Assembly: GCA_900553685.1 (NCBI GenBank)
Contig: USEI01000001.1
Location: forward strand, 248,001-312,000
Direction of reading: 5' to 3'
Origin: an uncultured Clostridium sp.
Lineage (GTDB): Bacteria > Bacillota > Clostridia > TANB77 > CAG-508
Length of the DNA stretch: 64,000 nucleotides
Translations under genes and position numbers: made by a program
In this document: positions 52,693-62,024 of the stretch, in pieces
How the letters are laid out: every line of letters begins with the position of its first letter
How positions within the stretch are numbered: the stretch's first letter is position 1
Notes under the pieces: model-generated
What the model saw: only the letters and a program-made list of their open reading frames with translations
Database searches by the model: none
Told to the model about the DNA's origin: nothing

Positions 52693-54141
52693 ATGAGTGT
52701 AAAAGTAGAAAAGACAGAAAATAAAAACGAATTAAAATTAGAATTTACTGTTGAAGCTAAAGTTTTTGACGAAGGAATAAAAAAAGTATTTAATAAAAAT
52801 GCAAGATATTTTAATATTCCTGGTTTTAGAAAAGGAAGAGCTCCAATGAATATAGTTGAAAAATACTACGGAGATGAAATTTTTTATGAAGATGCTTTTA
52901 ATGAAGTTGTACCAGCAATATATGATGAAGCAATAAAAAATGAAAAATTAGAAGTTGTTAGTAGACCAAAAATAGATATAGTTCAAATGGAAAAAGGAAA
53001 AGATTTAATATTTACAGCAATTGTAGATGTTAAACCAGAAGTAAAATTAGGAAAATATAAAGGAATTTCAATAGAAAAAACAGAATATAAAGTAGAAGAA
53101 ACTGATATAGATGCTGAAATTAAAAATATGGCAGAAAGAAACAGCAGAATGGTAACAGTTTCAGATAGAGCTGCTAAAAAAGGTGATATAGCTGTTATAG
53201 ATTTTGTTGGTTCTGTTAATGAAGTTGAATTTGAAGGTGGAAAAGCTTCTAATCATGAATTAGAATTAGGAAGTAATACATTTATACCAGGATTTGAAGA
53301 TCAAGTTATCGGAATGAAAACAGAAGAAGTAAAAGATGTAAAAGTTAAATTCCCAGAAGAATATTTTTCTAAAGAATTAGCTGGAAAAGATGCTGTATTT
53401 AAAGTAACACTTCATGAAATAAAAGAAAAAGAATTACCCAAAATAGATGATGAATTTGCTAAAGATGTTAGTGAATTTGATACGTTAAAGGAATTAAAAG
53501 CCGATATAAAATCTAAAAAAGAAAAACAAAATGAAGAAAGATCTAAAGCAGAACTAGAAGAAAAGGCAGTTAAAGCAGTAGCTGCAGATTCAACAATTGA
53601 TATTCCATCAGGTATGATAGAACTTGAAATTGATAATATGGAACAAGATATGGATAGAAGACTTTCATATCAAGGAATTAATTTAGAACAATATTTACAA
53701 ATGCTTGGTAAAACAAAAGTTGATTTTAGAAATGAAAGTCAAGAACCAGCAAAACAAAATATACAAATAAGATTAGTATTAGATGCTGTTTTTAATGATG
53801 CAAAATTAGAAATTTCTGATAAAGAAGTAGATGAAAAAATAAAAGAATTAGCGACTACTTATGGAAGAAAAGAAGAAGATTTAAGAAATAACGAAGAATT
53901 ATTAGGACATATAAAAGATAGTATTAAATCTGAAAAGGCTATTGCATACATAGTTGATAATGCAAAAGTTAAAGTTATTGAAGAAAAAAAGGAAAAAGAA
54001 GAAAAAACAGAAAAAGTAGAAAAAAAATCTACTACTAAGAAAACAAGTAAAAAGGCTGAAGCTGATAAAGAAGCAAAATCTGAAAAAGAAACAAAAACAG
54101 AAAAGAAACCAACTAAAAAATCAACTAAAAAAGCTGAATAA
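52693..54141 (+). CDS. tig: Trigger factor
   Basis: Ribosome-associated chaperone and prolyl isomerase. The ribosome-binding signature is GFRKGRAPMNIVEKYYG (about 43-59). The FKBP-like domain (about 150-240) has GDIAVIDFVGSV and the C-terminal chaperone arms follow. Beyond the usual 430 residues there is a tail of about 50 residues of Lys/Glu/Thr repeats (KKSTTKKTSKKAEADK). It stands upstream of clpP-clpX as in many bacteria, but with its own terminator between. Confidence 0.97.
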   Translation: MSVKVEKTENKNELKLEFTVEAKVFDEGIKKVFNKNARYFNIPGFRKGRAPMNIVEKYYGDEIFYEDAFNEVVPAIYDEAIKNEKLEVVSRPKIDIVQMEKGKDLIFTAIVDVKPEVKLGKYKGISIEKTEYKVEETDIDAEIKNMAERNSRMVTVSDRAAKKGDIAVIDFVGSVNEVEFEGGKASNHELELGSNTFIPGFEDQVIGMKTEEVKDVKVKFPEEYFSKELAGKDAVFKVTLHEIKEKELPKIDDEFAKDVSEFDTLKELKADIKSKKEKQNEERSKAELEEKAVKAVAADSTIDIPSGMIELEIDNMEQDMDRRLSYQGINLEQYLQMLGKTKVDFRNESQEPAKQNIQIRLVLDAVFNDAKLEISDKEVDEKIKELATTYGRKEEDLRNNEELLGHIKDSIKSEKAIAYIVDNAKVKVIEEKKEKEEKTEKVEKKSTTKKTSKKAEADKEAKSEKETKTEKKPTKKSTKKAE

Positions 54142-54149
54142 TAATAAAA

Positions 54150-54202
54150 GTGGATGTTTCAATAATTGTAAAATTTAAAAAATATGAAATGTCCACGTTT
54201 TT
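54150..54202 (+). terminator. Terminator of tig
   Basis: GTGGATGTTTCA pairs with TGAAATGTCCAC (two G-T pairs) and GTTTTTA follows. Confidence 0.85.
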
Positions 54203-54320
54203 ATTTTTGTTTTAAATTTTATGAATAAAATTGGTGTAAAATTTTTGAGAAGCATTTTATATAATAGAAATTTTAAAAAAAATTATTATATAATAATATT
54301 ATAGAAGCTCTTAAGATTGA

Positions 54321-54391
54321 AACACCCCCAATTGTTAGACAAAAAAGTTTAACAAGGAGGGGTTATTTTTATGTCGAATTTTAAAAATTAA
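54321..54391 (+). other. Structured stretch with terminator-like hairpin and six-codon frame
   Basis: Between tig and clpP. CCCC (54326-54329) pairs with GGGG (54359-54362), and inside it TTGTTAGAC pairs with GTTTAACAA around loop A6. ATTTTT follows. The right arm holds AAGGAGGGG, which would serve the ATG at 54371 (MSNFKN, stop at 54391). It could be a small RNA ending in a terminator or a leader. The rest of the 389-base gap is AT-rich with the tig terminator and the clpP promoter. Confidence 0.45.
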
Positions 54392-54417
54392 TTTATTATT
54401 TTTTTAGAATAAATATA

Positions 54418-54446
54418 TTGAAAAAACTTTTTTTTTAGTATATAGT
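54418..54446 (+). promoter_or_regulatory. Promoter of clpPX
   Basis: TTGAAA (54418-54423), 17-base spacer, TATAGT (54441-54446). No CtsR box seen. Confidence 0.7.
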
Positions 54447-54530
54447 TATAAAATAGTTGGAAAGCAAAAAGTTAATAGTGATTTTTGCTAAAACATAAAA
54501 TAAAATCAAACAATGAAAGGAAGATGAATA

Positions 54531-55133
54531 ATGATAGATAATAGTTTAGTACCTTATGTTATCGAACAAACAAGCAGAGGAGAAAGATCTTATGATATTT
54601 TCTCAAGATTATTAAAAGATAGAATAATATTTTTGGCAGAAGATGTTAATCATGTTTCAGCAAGTTTAGTTGTTGCACAACTTTTATTTTTGGAATCAGA
54701 AGATCCAGATAAAGAAATAAGTTTGTATATCAATAGTCCTGGAGGATCAATTACAGATGGTATGGCAATAGTTGATACAATAAATTACATTAAATGTCCA
54801 GTATCAACCATTTGTGTTGGTATGGCAGCAAGTATGGGTGCAGTTTTACTTGCCTCAGGAGCAAAAGGAAGAAGATTTGCAACTCCTAATGCAGAAATAT
54901 TAATCCACCAACCATTAATTGCTGGTGGAGGGCTTTCTGGGCAAACAACAGAAATAAAAATACATGCAGATCATATGGTAAAAACAAGAGAAAAGTTAAA
55001 CAAATTATTAAGTGATAGAACAGGTCAAAGTTTAGAAACTATTGAAAAAGATACAGAAAGAGATAACTATATGACAGCTGAAGAAGCACTAAAGTATGGT
55101 TTAATAGATGGTATATTAGATAAAAGAAATTAA
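54531..55133 (+). CDS. clpP: ATP-dependent Clp protease proteolytic subunit
   Basis: Serine peptidase forming the tetradecameric chamber that degrades substrates fed by ClpX. Ser101 in [11 protein letters not shown], His126 in ILIHQPL, and the Asp in [14 protein letters not shown] form the triad. The N-terminal [19 protein letters not shown] is conserved. The length (200) is standard. AAAGGAAG precedes ATG. clpX follows 50 bases later in the same transcript. Confidence 0.98.
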   Translation: MIDNSLVPYVIEQTSRGERSYDIFSRLLKDRIIFLAEDVNHVSASLVVAQLLFLESEDPDKEISLYINSPGGSITDGMAIVDTINYIKCPVSTICVGMAASMGAVLLASGAKGRRFATPNAEILIHQPLIAGGGLSGQTTEIKIHADHMVKTREKLNKLLSDRTGQSLETIEKDTERDNYMTAEEALKYGLIDGILDKRN

Positions 55134-55183
55134 AGGTTTATAGATAATTTCCTAAAAATCTAAATAAATTTAGAGGTATATAT

Positions 55184-56479
55184 ATGTCTAAAAATCAAGA
55201 TAGAATTGTGAAATGTTCTTTTTGTGGAAAACCACAAGAAGTTGTAAAAAAAATAATTGCTGGACCAGGAGTATATATATGTGATGAATGTGTAGCACTT
55301 TGTCAAGATATTATTGATGAAGGAATTTATGAATCAGATGAAAAACATGAACCAGTTGATATGCTTACTCCAGCAGAAATTAAAAAAATTTTGGATGATT
55401 ATGTTATTGGTCAAGAAGAAGCTAAGAAAACTTTATCAGTAGCAGTATATAATCATTATAAAAGAATAAATAATTTAGAATCTTTAGATGATATTGAAAT
55501 ACAAAAAAGTAATATTTTATTATTAGGGCCTACTGGTTGCGGAAAAACTTTACTTGCTCAAACTCTAGCAAAAATATTAGATGTTCCTTTTGCTATAGCT
55601 GATGCAACAACACTTACAGAAGCGGGATATGTTGGAGAAGATGTTGAAAATATTTTATTAAAACTTATTCAAGCAGCTGATTATGATGTTGAAAAAGCTC
55701 AAAAAGGAATTATATATATAGATGAAATAGACAAAATAACAAGAAAATCTGAAAATCCATCTATAACAAGAGATGTAAGTGGTGAAGGAGTTCAACAAGC
55801 TTTACTTAAAATTGTTGAAGGAACAATTGCATCAGTACCACCACAAGGAGGAAGAAAGCATCCACATCAAGAATTTATTCAGATAGATACATCAAATATA
55901 TTATTTATTTGTGGAGGAGCTTTTGAGGGATTAGAAAATATTATAAAGGATAGAATTGGCAAAAAATCTATTGGTTTTGGTGCTGAAATTGAAAGTAAAA
56001 AGGATTTTAATAAAACAGAAATCTTTAAACAAATCTTACCACAAGATTTATTAAAATTCGGATTAATACCAGAATTTGTTGGTAGATTACCAATAGTGGC
56101 GACATTAGAAGGACTAACAAAAGAGGCATTAATTGATATTGTTACAAAGCCTAAAAATGCACTTATTAAACAATACAAAAAATTAGTAGAACTAGATGGA
56201 GTTGAGCTAGAATTTAATCAAGATGCTTTAGAAGCTATTGTTGACAAAGCAATAGAAAGAAATACAGGAGCAAGAGGCTTACGTTCAATTATTGAGGAAA
56301 TCATGCGAGATGTTATGTATGATATACCATCAAATGAAAAGATATCAAAATGTATAATAACAAGAGAAACTGTAGAAAATAAAGCAAATCCAGAGCTTAT
56401 TATTGACGAAAATAAAAAAAGAGAAATACCAAAACCGAAAAGAAAAGTAAAAACAAATCAAAAAGAAGAAACAGCTTAA
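55184..56479 (+). CDS. clpX: ATP-dependent Clp protease ATP-binding subunit
   Basis: AAA+ unfoldase partner of ClpP. The N-terminal zinc domain has CSFCGK and CDECVALC. Walker A is [15 protein letters not shown], Walker [12 protein letters not shown]; the pore loop GYVGEDVE and RKHPHQEF are present, and ARGLRSI is the sensor-2 Arg. The C terminus is Lys-rich. The length (431) is normal. Confidence 0.98.
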   Translation: MSKNQDRIVKCSFCGKPQEVVKKIIAGPGVYICDECVALCQDIIDEGIYESDEKHEPVDMLTPAEIKKILDDYVIGQEEAKKTLSVAVYNHYKRINNLESLDDIEIQKSNILLLGPTGCGKTLLAQTLAKILDVPFAIADATTLTEAGYVGEDVENILLKLIQAADYDVEKAQKGIIYIDEIDKITRKSENPSITRDVSGEGVQQALLKIVEGTIASVPPQGGRKHPHQEFIQIDTSNILFICGGAFEGLENIIKDRIGKKSIGFGAEIESKKDFNKTEIFKQILPQDLLKFGLIPEFVGRLPIVATLEGLTKEALIDIVTKPKNALIKQYKKLVELDGVELEFNQDALEAIVDKAIERNTGARGLRSIIEEIMRDVMYDIPSNEKISKCIITRETVENKANPELIIDENKKREIPKPKRKVKTNQKEETA

Positions 56480-56588
56480 TTTTATAAAGACACAATAAAT
56501 TCATGTTTTCTGCATAGTACAGTCATAATTATTATATAAAATAAAAAAACAGCAAAAATCTTGTTACTTAGAAAAAGGAGTGTTAACC

Positions 56589-56819
56589 ATGAAAAGTTTC
56601 AAAATGAAACGTCAGGAAGTTAAGCGGTGGCTCGAAAAGCATTTCTGGATGTTGAAACGAAATTTTAAGCACTTCGTTATCAAACTGGAAGCAAAGTTCG
56701 GACTGGCGACGAGGTGTTCGTTTTGTGAGGAAAATATTTTTTGCGAAAATTATGATTGTTTGAGTAAGAAACGTATTTTTCATGTGAAACGTTGCACTGA
56801 CAAGATTAGTACGAAATAA
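56589..56819 (+). CDS. Small Cys-rich protein of foreign base composition
   Basis: A 76-residue basic protein. The N-terminal 40 residues form an amphipathic Lys/Arg/Trp-rich helix (KRQEVKRWLEKHFWMLKR). Cys lie at 43, 46, 52, 57 and 69 (CSFCEENIFC), which could bind a metal. The DNA is much richer in G and C than every neighbour and uses CGT, CGG, CGA, CTG and GCG codons that are rare or absent elsewhere here, which suggests recent transfer. It holds an in-frame CGG at 56625, unlike all native intact genes. AAGGAG lies 8 bases before ATG 56589. I know no family. It ends at the terminator 56830. Confidence 0.6.
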   Translation: MKSFKMKRQEVKRWLEKHFWMLKRNFKHFVIKLEAKFGLATRCSFCEENIFCENYDCLSKKRIFHVKRCTDKISTK

Positions 56820-56829
56820 GTAGAGCTTT

Positions 56830-56890
56830 AAACAGACTGGGATAATTTGCATATATATAAAGCAAATCTTCCCGGTCTGTTTTATTTTAT
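56830..56890 (+). terminator. Terminator of the small foreign gene
   Basis: AAACAGACTGGGA and TCCCGGTCTGTTT pair (one mismatch), with an inner TTTGC/GCAAA stem, then TTATTTTATT. It runs into the 3' end of rluD on the other strand. Confidence 0.85.
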
Positions 56891-57769
56891 TATTCTTTTC
56901 ATATCTTCTGGTATAGGAGATTCAAAAATACAGTTTGTATTAAAAATAGGATGAATAAAAGAGACTTTATAAGCATGAAGAGCTTGTCTATTTATGATAG
57001 AAGAAATATTTCCATATAGAGAATCCCCCAAAATTGAATGACCTATATATTTTGAATGAACTCTAATTTGATGAGTTCGTCCAGTTTCTAATTCAAAATT
57101 TACTAAACATAATTTTTTATTTTCATATTTAAAATTTTTTATTAAATTAAAATGAGTAATTGCAGTATTTCCATTAGAATTTATTTCACGTTCGATTATT
57201 GAATTTTCTTTTCTAGAAATTGGAGCGTTTATAGTTCCAGAAGACTTTTCTAAAAATCCGTCTAGTATTGCTATATATTCTTTTTTAAAAATTTTATTTT
57301 TCATTTGTTTTATTAAAATTTCTTGTATATATTCGTTTTTTGCAAAAATAACAATACCAGAAGTATCTTTATCTAATCTATTTACAGGTCTAATTTTTGT
57401 TTTTATGTTGTTTTTTAAATAATAAAATTGAACACCATTAGAAAGACTATTTTTATAATGTGATATTGATGGGTGTATAGGAATGTTTGGGGATTTATTT
57501 AAAATAAGCATAGTTTCATCTTCAAAAATTACATCTAAATTCATCTTAATAGGAACAATATTGTTACTAAGTTCTTCAAAATTTAAATCAACTTCTATTA
57601 TATCATTTAAATTTAATTTAGCATTAACAAAGGTACTAATATGGTTTAGATAAATTTTTTGATTTTTTTTTAATTTGCTTAATAATCTATCAGAGATTTT
57701 AAAATGTGATTTTAAAACTTCTTTTACATTTAAATATTTATTGTTAGTAACTGTATAGTTTAATTTCAT
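56882..57769 (-). CDS. RluA-family pseudouridine synthase
   Basis: Isomerises uridine to pseudouridine in rRNA or tRNA. A degenerate S4-like N-terminal domain (LKSHFKISDRLLSKLKKN) is followed by the catalytic HRLDKDTSGIVIFAKN with the nucleophile Asp, then ETGRTHQIRVHSKYIGHSIL and GDSLYG. The length (295) fits the RluD/RluC group; the exact target site cannot be told. A GAGG site precedes ATG on the minus strand. Confidence 0.94.
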   Translation of the reverse strand: MKLNYTVTNNKYLNVKEVLKSHFKISDRLLSKLKKNQKIYLNHISTFVNAKLNLNDIIEVDLNFEELSNNIVPIKMNLDVIFEDETMLILNKSPNIPIHPSISHYKNSLSNGVQFYYLKNNIKTKIRPVNRLDKDTSGIVIFAKNEYIQEILIKQMKNKIFKKEYIAILDGFLEKSSGTINAPISRKENSIIEREINSNGNTAITHFNLIKNFKYENKKLCLVNFELETGRTHQIRVHSKYIGHSILGDSLYGNISSIINRQALHAYKVSFIHPIFNTNCIFESPIPEDMKRIIK

Positions 57770-58076
57770 ATTAATTTCCTCTATTTATTTATAATATATA
57801 TTATATTTATATTTTTAAAAATTCTAACATATAAAAAGTTAAAAGTCTAGTTGATAAATATGATGATATATAATAAGAATATCTACATGTTAATTAAGAA
57901 ATGGATAATAAAAATACTAATATAGCAATAAAGTAACTGATAGGTCAGAATATAAAAAGTAGTATACATAAATTAAAATGTATAAAAATTTATGAGATAA
58001 TTGCTGTCAAATAAAATAAATATATATATTTTTTTGTAATTATATGATAGAATTGTAGCAAGTAAGGAGGTGCCTT
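57770..58076. other. Intergenic region between divergent genes
   Basis: 307 bases of very AT-rich DNA between rluA-type and Nudix genes. Apart from AAGGAGGTG before 58077 I see no consensus promoter, repeat, RNA or small frame that I would defend. Confidence 0.5.
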
Positions 58077-58598
58077 ATGGAAGTTTGGGATGTATATGAT
58101 AAATATAGAAATATTACAGGTAAGAAAATTCTAAAAAGCCAAAGAGCTTCTTTAAAAATCGGAGAATATGAAACAGTAGTGCATGTTGGAATTTTTAATT
58201 CAGATAGTGAGTTATTGATTCAAAAAAGGCAAAGCTTTAAAGAAACTTATCCTAATTTATGGGATATAACTGCTGGGGGACATGTTATTTCAGGAGAAAC
58301 TAGTGAAGAAGCAATAGAAAGAGAGCTTTTTGAAGAACTAGGATATAAATATGATTTTTCATCAGAAAGGCCATATTTTACAATTAATTATGAAAAAGGA
58401 TTTGATGATATTTTTATTATAAAAGATGATATAGATATTAATAATTTGAAACTGCAGTATGAAGAGGTACAAAATATAGTTTGGGCAAGCAAGAGGGAAG
58501 TTTTACAACTAATAGATGAAAATAAATTTATACCATATAATAAAGGATTTATAGAATTATTATTTCACCAGAATTATAATAGAGGAGTTTTAGAATGA
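58077..58598 (+). CDS. Nudix hydrolase, IPP-isomerase-like/YfcD type
   Basis: The Nudix box is complete: GGHVISGETSEEAIERELFE followed by ELG. It is preceded by VVHVGIFNSDSELLIQKRQ, as in the YfcD/IDI-like group, with the N-terminal VWDVYDKYRNITGK. The length (173) is normal. The substrate is unknown; nucleoside diphosphate derivatives or isopentenyl diphosphate are possible. Its stop overlaps the MFS start (ATGA), so the two are coupled. Confidence 0.92.
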   Translation: MEVWDVYDKYRNITGKKILKSQRASLKIGEYETVVHVGIFNSDSELLIQKRQSFKETYPNLWDITAGGHVISGETSEEAIERELFEELGYKYDFSSERPYFTINYEKGFDDIFIIKDDIDINNLKLQYEEVQNIVWASKREVLQLIDENKFIPYNKGFIELLFHQNYNRGVLE

Positions 58599-59848
58599 AA
58601 AAAGAAAACAAAAATTTAAAATTGTTTCCTAAATATAGAAGAATATCACGTGATTTTTTGTTTTTTTATACTATTAATGTATTATTTTTAACTCAAATTA
58701 AAAAAATTGATATTTCAGATGTTGTCTTGGTAGATACTTTTTATTCACTTTTTGTTGTGATTGCACAAGTCCCAGCAACAACTCTAATTGAAAAAATCGG
58801 CAGAAAAAAATCGATGATTTTGGGAAATTTTTTAAATGCAATATATTTATTTTTAGTAATTAATGCTTCCAATTTATTTAATCTTATTATTGCAGAAATA
58901 ACTTGTGCAATGGCTTTTGCACTAAAAGATGTTGCAGAACATGCAATACTTAATGAATCTATTACTTTTGAAAAAGAAGAAAAAAGTAAGATATTTTCAA
59001 AAATTCAAGGAAAAGCAATATCAGGATATTACATATTAAGTGCTGTATCAATGATATTTTCAGGATTTTTATATGAAATAAATGGATATATTCCAATAAC
59101 GATTTCTTTGATTATTGTTATAATAGCTTTAATAATTTCAACTAAATTTGAGGAACCACCAAGAGTTACAAAAGAAGAAAAAATAGAAGATCAAAACTTA
59201 AAAGAGATAGTAGAATTTGTTTTTAAATCTAATAGATGTAAGAGTTTATTACTATTTTCAGCAATATTCTATGGTATATTCACAGTTTTAGCAACTTATG
59301 AGGTAAGTTTATTAGAAGAACTAGAAGTTTCTTCAAAGTATATTGGCATAATATTTGCATTACTAAATATAGTTTCAGCCTTTTCTTCTGGAGCGGAGAA
59401 AATTTTTCAGGAAAAATTTAAAAATAGAACACTATCTGTTTTAGGTATTTGTTTAACTTTGTCTTGCCTATTTTCAGGACTTGCAAGTTATTGTAGAATT
59501 CCTATACCAGTAGCAGTTTTAATAATAATTGTTTTATACATGATTAAATATATGTCAGTTGGATTATATAATGTTTTATATATTAAATACTTGAGTAATT
59601 TTACAAATAGTAAAATTGATACTAAAATTTTTGCAATAAATAGTTTTCTTGGAGCTACATTTAGTATTATTTTTGGAGTTATAGCATCTGCTTTAGTTAG
59701 ATTTATGCCAACTAATAAATCTATGGTACTTTTTGGAGCTTTAAGTTTTCTTATTATTATTTTTACTTTAAAATATATGAAAAAGAGAGTGGGGTTAAAA
59801 CCAGAAGAATATTCTGAAATAGAACTAAAATATGATTCAAGAGTTTAA
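58595..59848 (+). CDS. Major facilitator superfamily transporter
   Basis: 417 residues with about 12 hydrophobic helices, a central cytoplasmic loop (about 190-215), and the loop 2-3 motif region EKIGRKKSMILGNFLNAI, which fits the MFS A motif. Substrate unknown; the family includes drug and sugar exporters. The start overlaps the Nudix stop by 4 bases. Confidence 0.9.
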   Translation: MKKENKNLKLFPKYRRISRDFLFFYTINVLFLTQIKKIDISDVVLVDTFYSLFVVIAQVPATTLIEKIGRKKSMILGNFLNAIYLFLVINASNLFNLIIAEITCAMAFALKDVAEHAILNESITFEKEEKSKIFSKIQGKAISGYYILSAVSMIFSGFLYEINGYIPITISLIIVIIALIISTKFEEPPRVTKEEKIEDQNLKEIVEFVFKSNRCKSLLLFSAIFYGIFTVLATYEVSLLEELEVSSKYIGIIFALLNIVSAFSSGAEKIFQEKFKNRTLSVLGICLTLSCLFSGLASYCRIPIPVAVLIIIVLYMIKYMSVGLYNVLYIKYLSNFTNSKIDTKIFAINSFLGATFSIIFGVIASALVRFMPTNKSMVLFGALSFLIIIFTLKYMKKRVGLKPEEYSEIELKYDSRV

Positions 59849-59867
59849 TAAATATTAGGAGATAGAA

Positions 59868-60632
59868 ATGATTGATATTAAAAAAGCAAAAAATGAGTTT
59901 ATTAAATATGTTAGTAATTATGATATGAATGAAAAAAGAATTAAATCAAAATATGAACATTCGTTTAGAGTTATGAAAAATAGTGAAAAAATAGCAGAAA
60001 GTTTAAACCTAGATAAAGAAGATATAGATTTAGCAATTTTAATAGGTTTATTACATGATATTGCAAGATTTGAACAATGGAAAATATATAAAGTTTATAG
60101 TGATCAATTTAGTTTTGATCATGGCGATAAAGGTGCTGAAATATTAGAAGAAAATAATTTTATAAGAAATTTTATTTCAGAAGACAAATATGATGACATA
60201 ATAAAATTAGCAATTAGAAATCATAACAAATTTAAAATTGATGAAAATATTAAAGATGAAAAAGTTTTACTACATTGTAAAATCATTAGAGATGCAGATA
60301 AATTAGATATTTTTTATGAAGCACAAACTATGTTTTGGGAGAGCGAAGAAGAAAGAATTAAGATTGGAATCTCAAGCATTTCAGATAGCTATTTTGAGCA
60401 ATTTATTAATAAAAAACAAATTTTAATTGAAAAAAAACAATCAGAATTAGATCATGTTATAGCAATAATTTCTTTTGCTTATGATCTTAATTTTGAATAT
60501 TCAAAAAAAGTTGTTTTCAAAACAAAATATATAAAAGATATTTTAAATAAATTTATTTTTAAAAAACAAGAAACAATAAAAAGAATAGAGATAATTAAAA
60601 AAACAATAGACGAGTTTTTAAATATAAATTAA
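59868..60632 (+). CDS. HD-domain phosphohydrolase
   Basis: 254 residues. HSFRVMKNSEKIAESL gives the first His, LLHDIARFEQW the HD pair, HGDKGAEIL the next His and IRDADKLD the last Asp, so all metal ligands of the HD family are present. It is typical of small clostridial HD proteins acting on nucleotides. It starts at ATG behind GGAGA, 19 bases after the MFS gene. Confidence 0.88.
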   Translation: MIDIKKAKNEFIKYVSNYDMNEKRIKSKYEHSFRVMKNSEKIAESLNLDKEDIDLAILIGLLHDIARFEQWKIYKVYSDQFSFDHGDKGAEILEENNFIRNFISEDKYDDIIKLAIRNHNKFKIDENIKDEKVLLHCKIIRDADKLDIFYEAQTMFWESEEERIKIGISSISDSYFEQFINKKQILIEKKQSELDHVIAIISFAYDLNFEYSKKVVFKTKYIKDILNKFIFKKQETIKRIEIIKKTIDEFLNIN

Positions 60633-60750
60633 AAAATTTTATAAAAAATTCTTATTAAATATTTATTTTTTTAATATTTCACAAAAAACTAAATATTAAG
60701 ATAGATAATAAATGATTATAATAAATTAACTTTAGAAGAGGAGAATTAAA

Positions 60751-61170
60751 ATGGAAATGTTATATAAAAGAAGAATTAACTACTATGAAACAGATGCTAT
60801 GAAAGTTGTACATCATTCAAACTATATAAGATTTTTAGAAGAGGCTAGAATATATTTAATGGACAAAATGGGTTTACCATATAGTAAACTAGAAGAAGAA
60901 GGAATAATGATACCAGTAATTGGAGTGCAATGTACTTATAAACACTCAGCGAAATTTGATGATTTAATTGAAATTAAAGTAACAATAAGAGAATATACCG
61001 GAGTAAAATTAGTAGTTGGGTATGAAATTATTAATAAAACAAATAATGATTTATTAGTTTTAACAGGAGAAACAAAACATTGTTTTACAAATAAAGAAAT
61101 GAAACCAATTTCTTTAAAAAGAATAAATCCTAAGATACATGAAATCTTTTTAAATTCTTTTAATGAATAA
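60751..61170 (+). CDS. Acyl-CoA thioesterase, YbgC/FadM type
   Basis: Single hot-dog domain of 139 residues. YYETDAMKVVHHSNYIRFLE holds the catalytic Asp and the conserved HxNY. Hydrolyses short or medium acyl-CoA or acyl-ACP thioesters. Ribosome binding site GAGGAG. It stands as a single gene. Confidence 0.93.
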   Translation: MEMLYKRRINYYETDAMKVVHHSNYIRFLEEARIYLMDKMGLPYSKLEEEGIMIPVIGVQCTYKHSAKFDDLIEIKVTIREYTGVKLVVGYEIINKTNNDLLVLTGETKHCFTNKEMKPISLKRINPKIHEIFLNSFNE

Positions 61171-61346
61171 TACTAAAAAAATATTTCTAAATATTTATAT
61201 ATAAATATTTAGATGAGTTAAAAATACGATATAAGTTTAAATATAAAAATTATAAGATTTGAATTTTAGATATTCTTAGTATTAAATTAAAAAAGTTAAA
61301 ATATTTTATTACGATAAATTTTAAAAGAGGTTAAAACTGGTAAAAT

Positions 61347-61913
61347 ATGCAAGAAAAATTATACAAATTATTTAAAGAATGTAAATCAGAGCTTAAAAGT
61401 ATAGGAATAAATTTAGAAAATAAAACTTTGATAGGAGATATAGATATATCAATATCTAAAAGATCAAAAAAAAGATATGCTTGTTGTAAACAAGAAGAAC
61501 CTGATGAAAGTTCAAAATATGTTATTAAAAGAAAAATCTATTTTTCAAGATATAAAAAACATCATATAGAAGTAAGTAAATGGGTATTAGAATTAAAAGA
61601 TGAAATAATAAAAAATACTATTATGCATGAACTTATTCATTGTTTGCCAAACTGTAGTAATCATGGAAAAGAATTTAAAAATTATGCTAATTTAATAAAT
61701 GAAAAACTAGATTATAATATAACAAGACTTGGAAATAAGGCAAAAGATTATAAATTGAGTAATTTGGAATATTTTGAAGAAAATAATAAAAAATATAAAT
61801 ACATTATTAAATGTCAAAATTGTAATACTATATACTATAGACAGAGATTAACTAAAAATTTTTTAAAAAAATATAGGTGCGGAATTTGTAAAGGAAAATT
61901 AAAATTTATTTAA
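61347..61913 (+). CDS. SprT-like zinc metalloprotease
   Basis: 188 residues. HELIH (His94, Glu95, His98) is followed by NCSNHGKEFK with the third His. A C-terminal zinc ribbon (IKCQNCNTIYYRQR, YRCGICKGK) completes the SprT/Spartan layout. In eukaryotes Spartan degrades DNA-protein crosslinks; the bacterial role is unclear. The site GAGG precedes ATG at 61347 with a longer spacer. Confidence 0.88.
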   Translation: MQEKLYKLFKECKSELKSIGINLENKTLIGDIDISISKRSKKRYACCKQEEPDESSKYVIKRKIYFSRYKKHHIEVSKWVLELKDEIIKNTIMHELIHCLPNCSNHGKEFKNYANLINEKLDYNITRLGNKAKDYKLSNLEYFEENNKKYKYIIKCQNCNTIYYRQRLTKNFLKKYRCGICKGKLKFI

Positions 61914-61939
61914 AATTTGTATTTTTATGTAGATATTTC

Positions 61940-61968
61940 TTGAACGAAAATTATTTAAAGTGTATAAT
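61940..61968 (+). promoter_or_regulatory. Promoter of the CobW-type gene
   Basis: TTGAAC (61940-61945), 17-base spacer, TATAAT (61963-61968). I saw no clear Zur box. Confidence 0.82.
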
Positions 61969-62024
61969 GTTTATGAATAAATATTTGTGTTATAGTTACT
62001 TAATTATAAATTAGGAGGGGAAAA

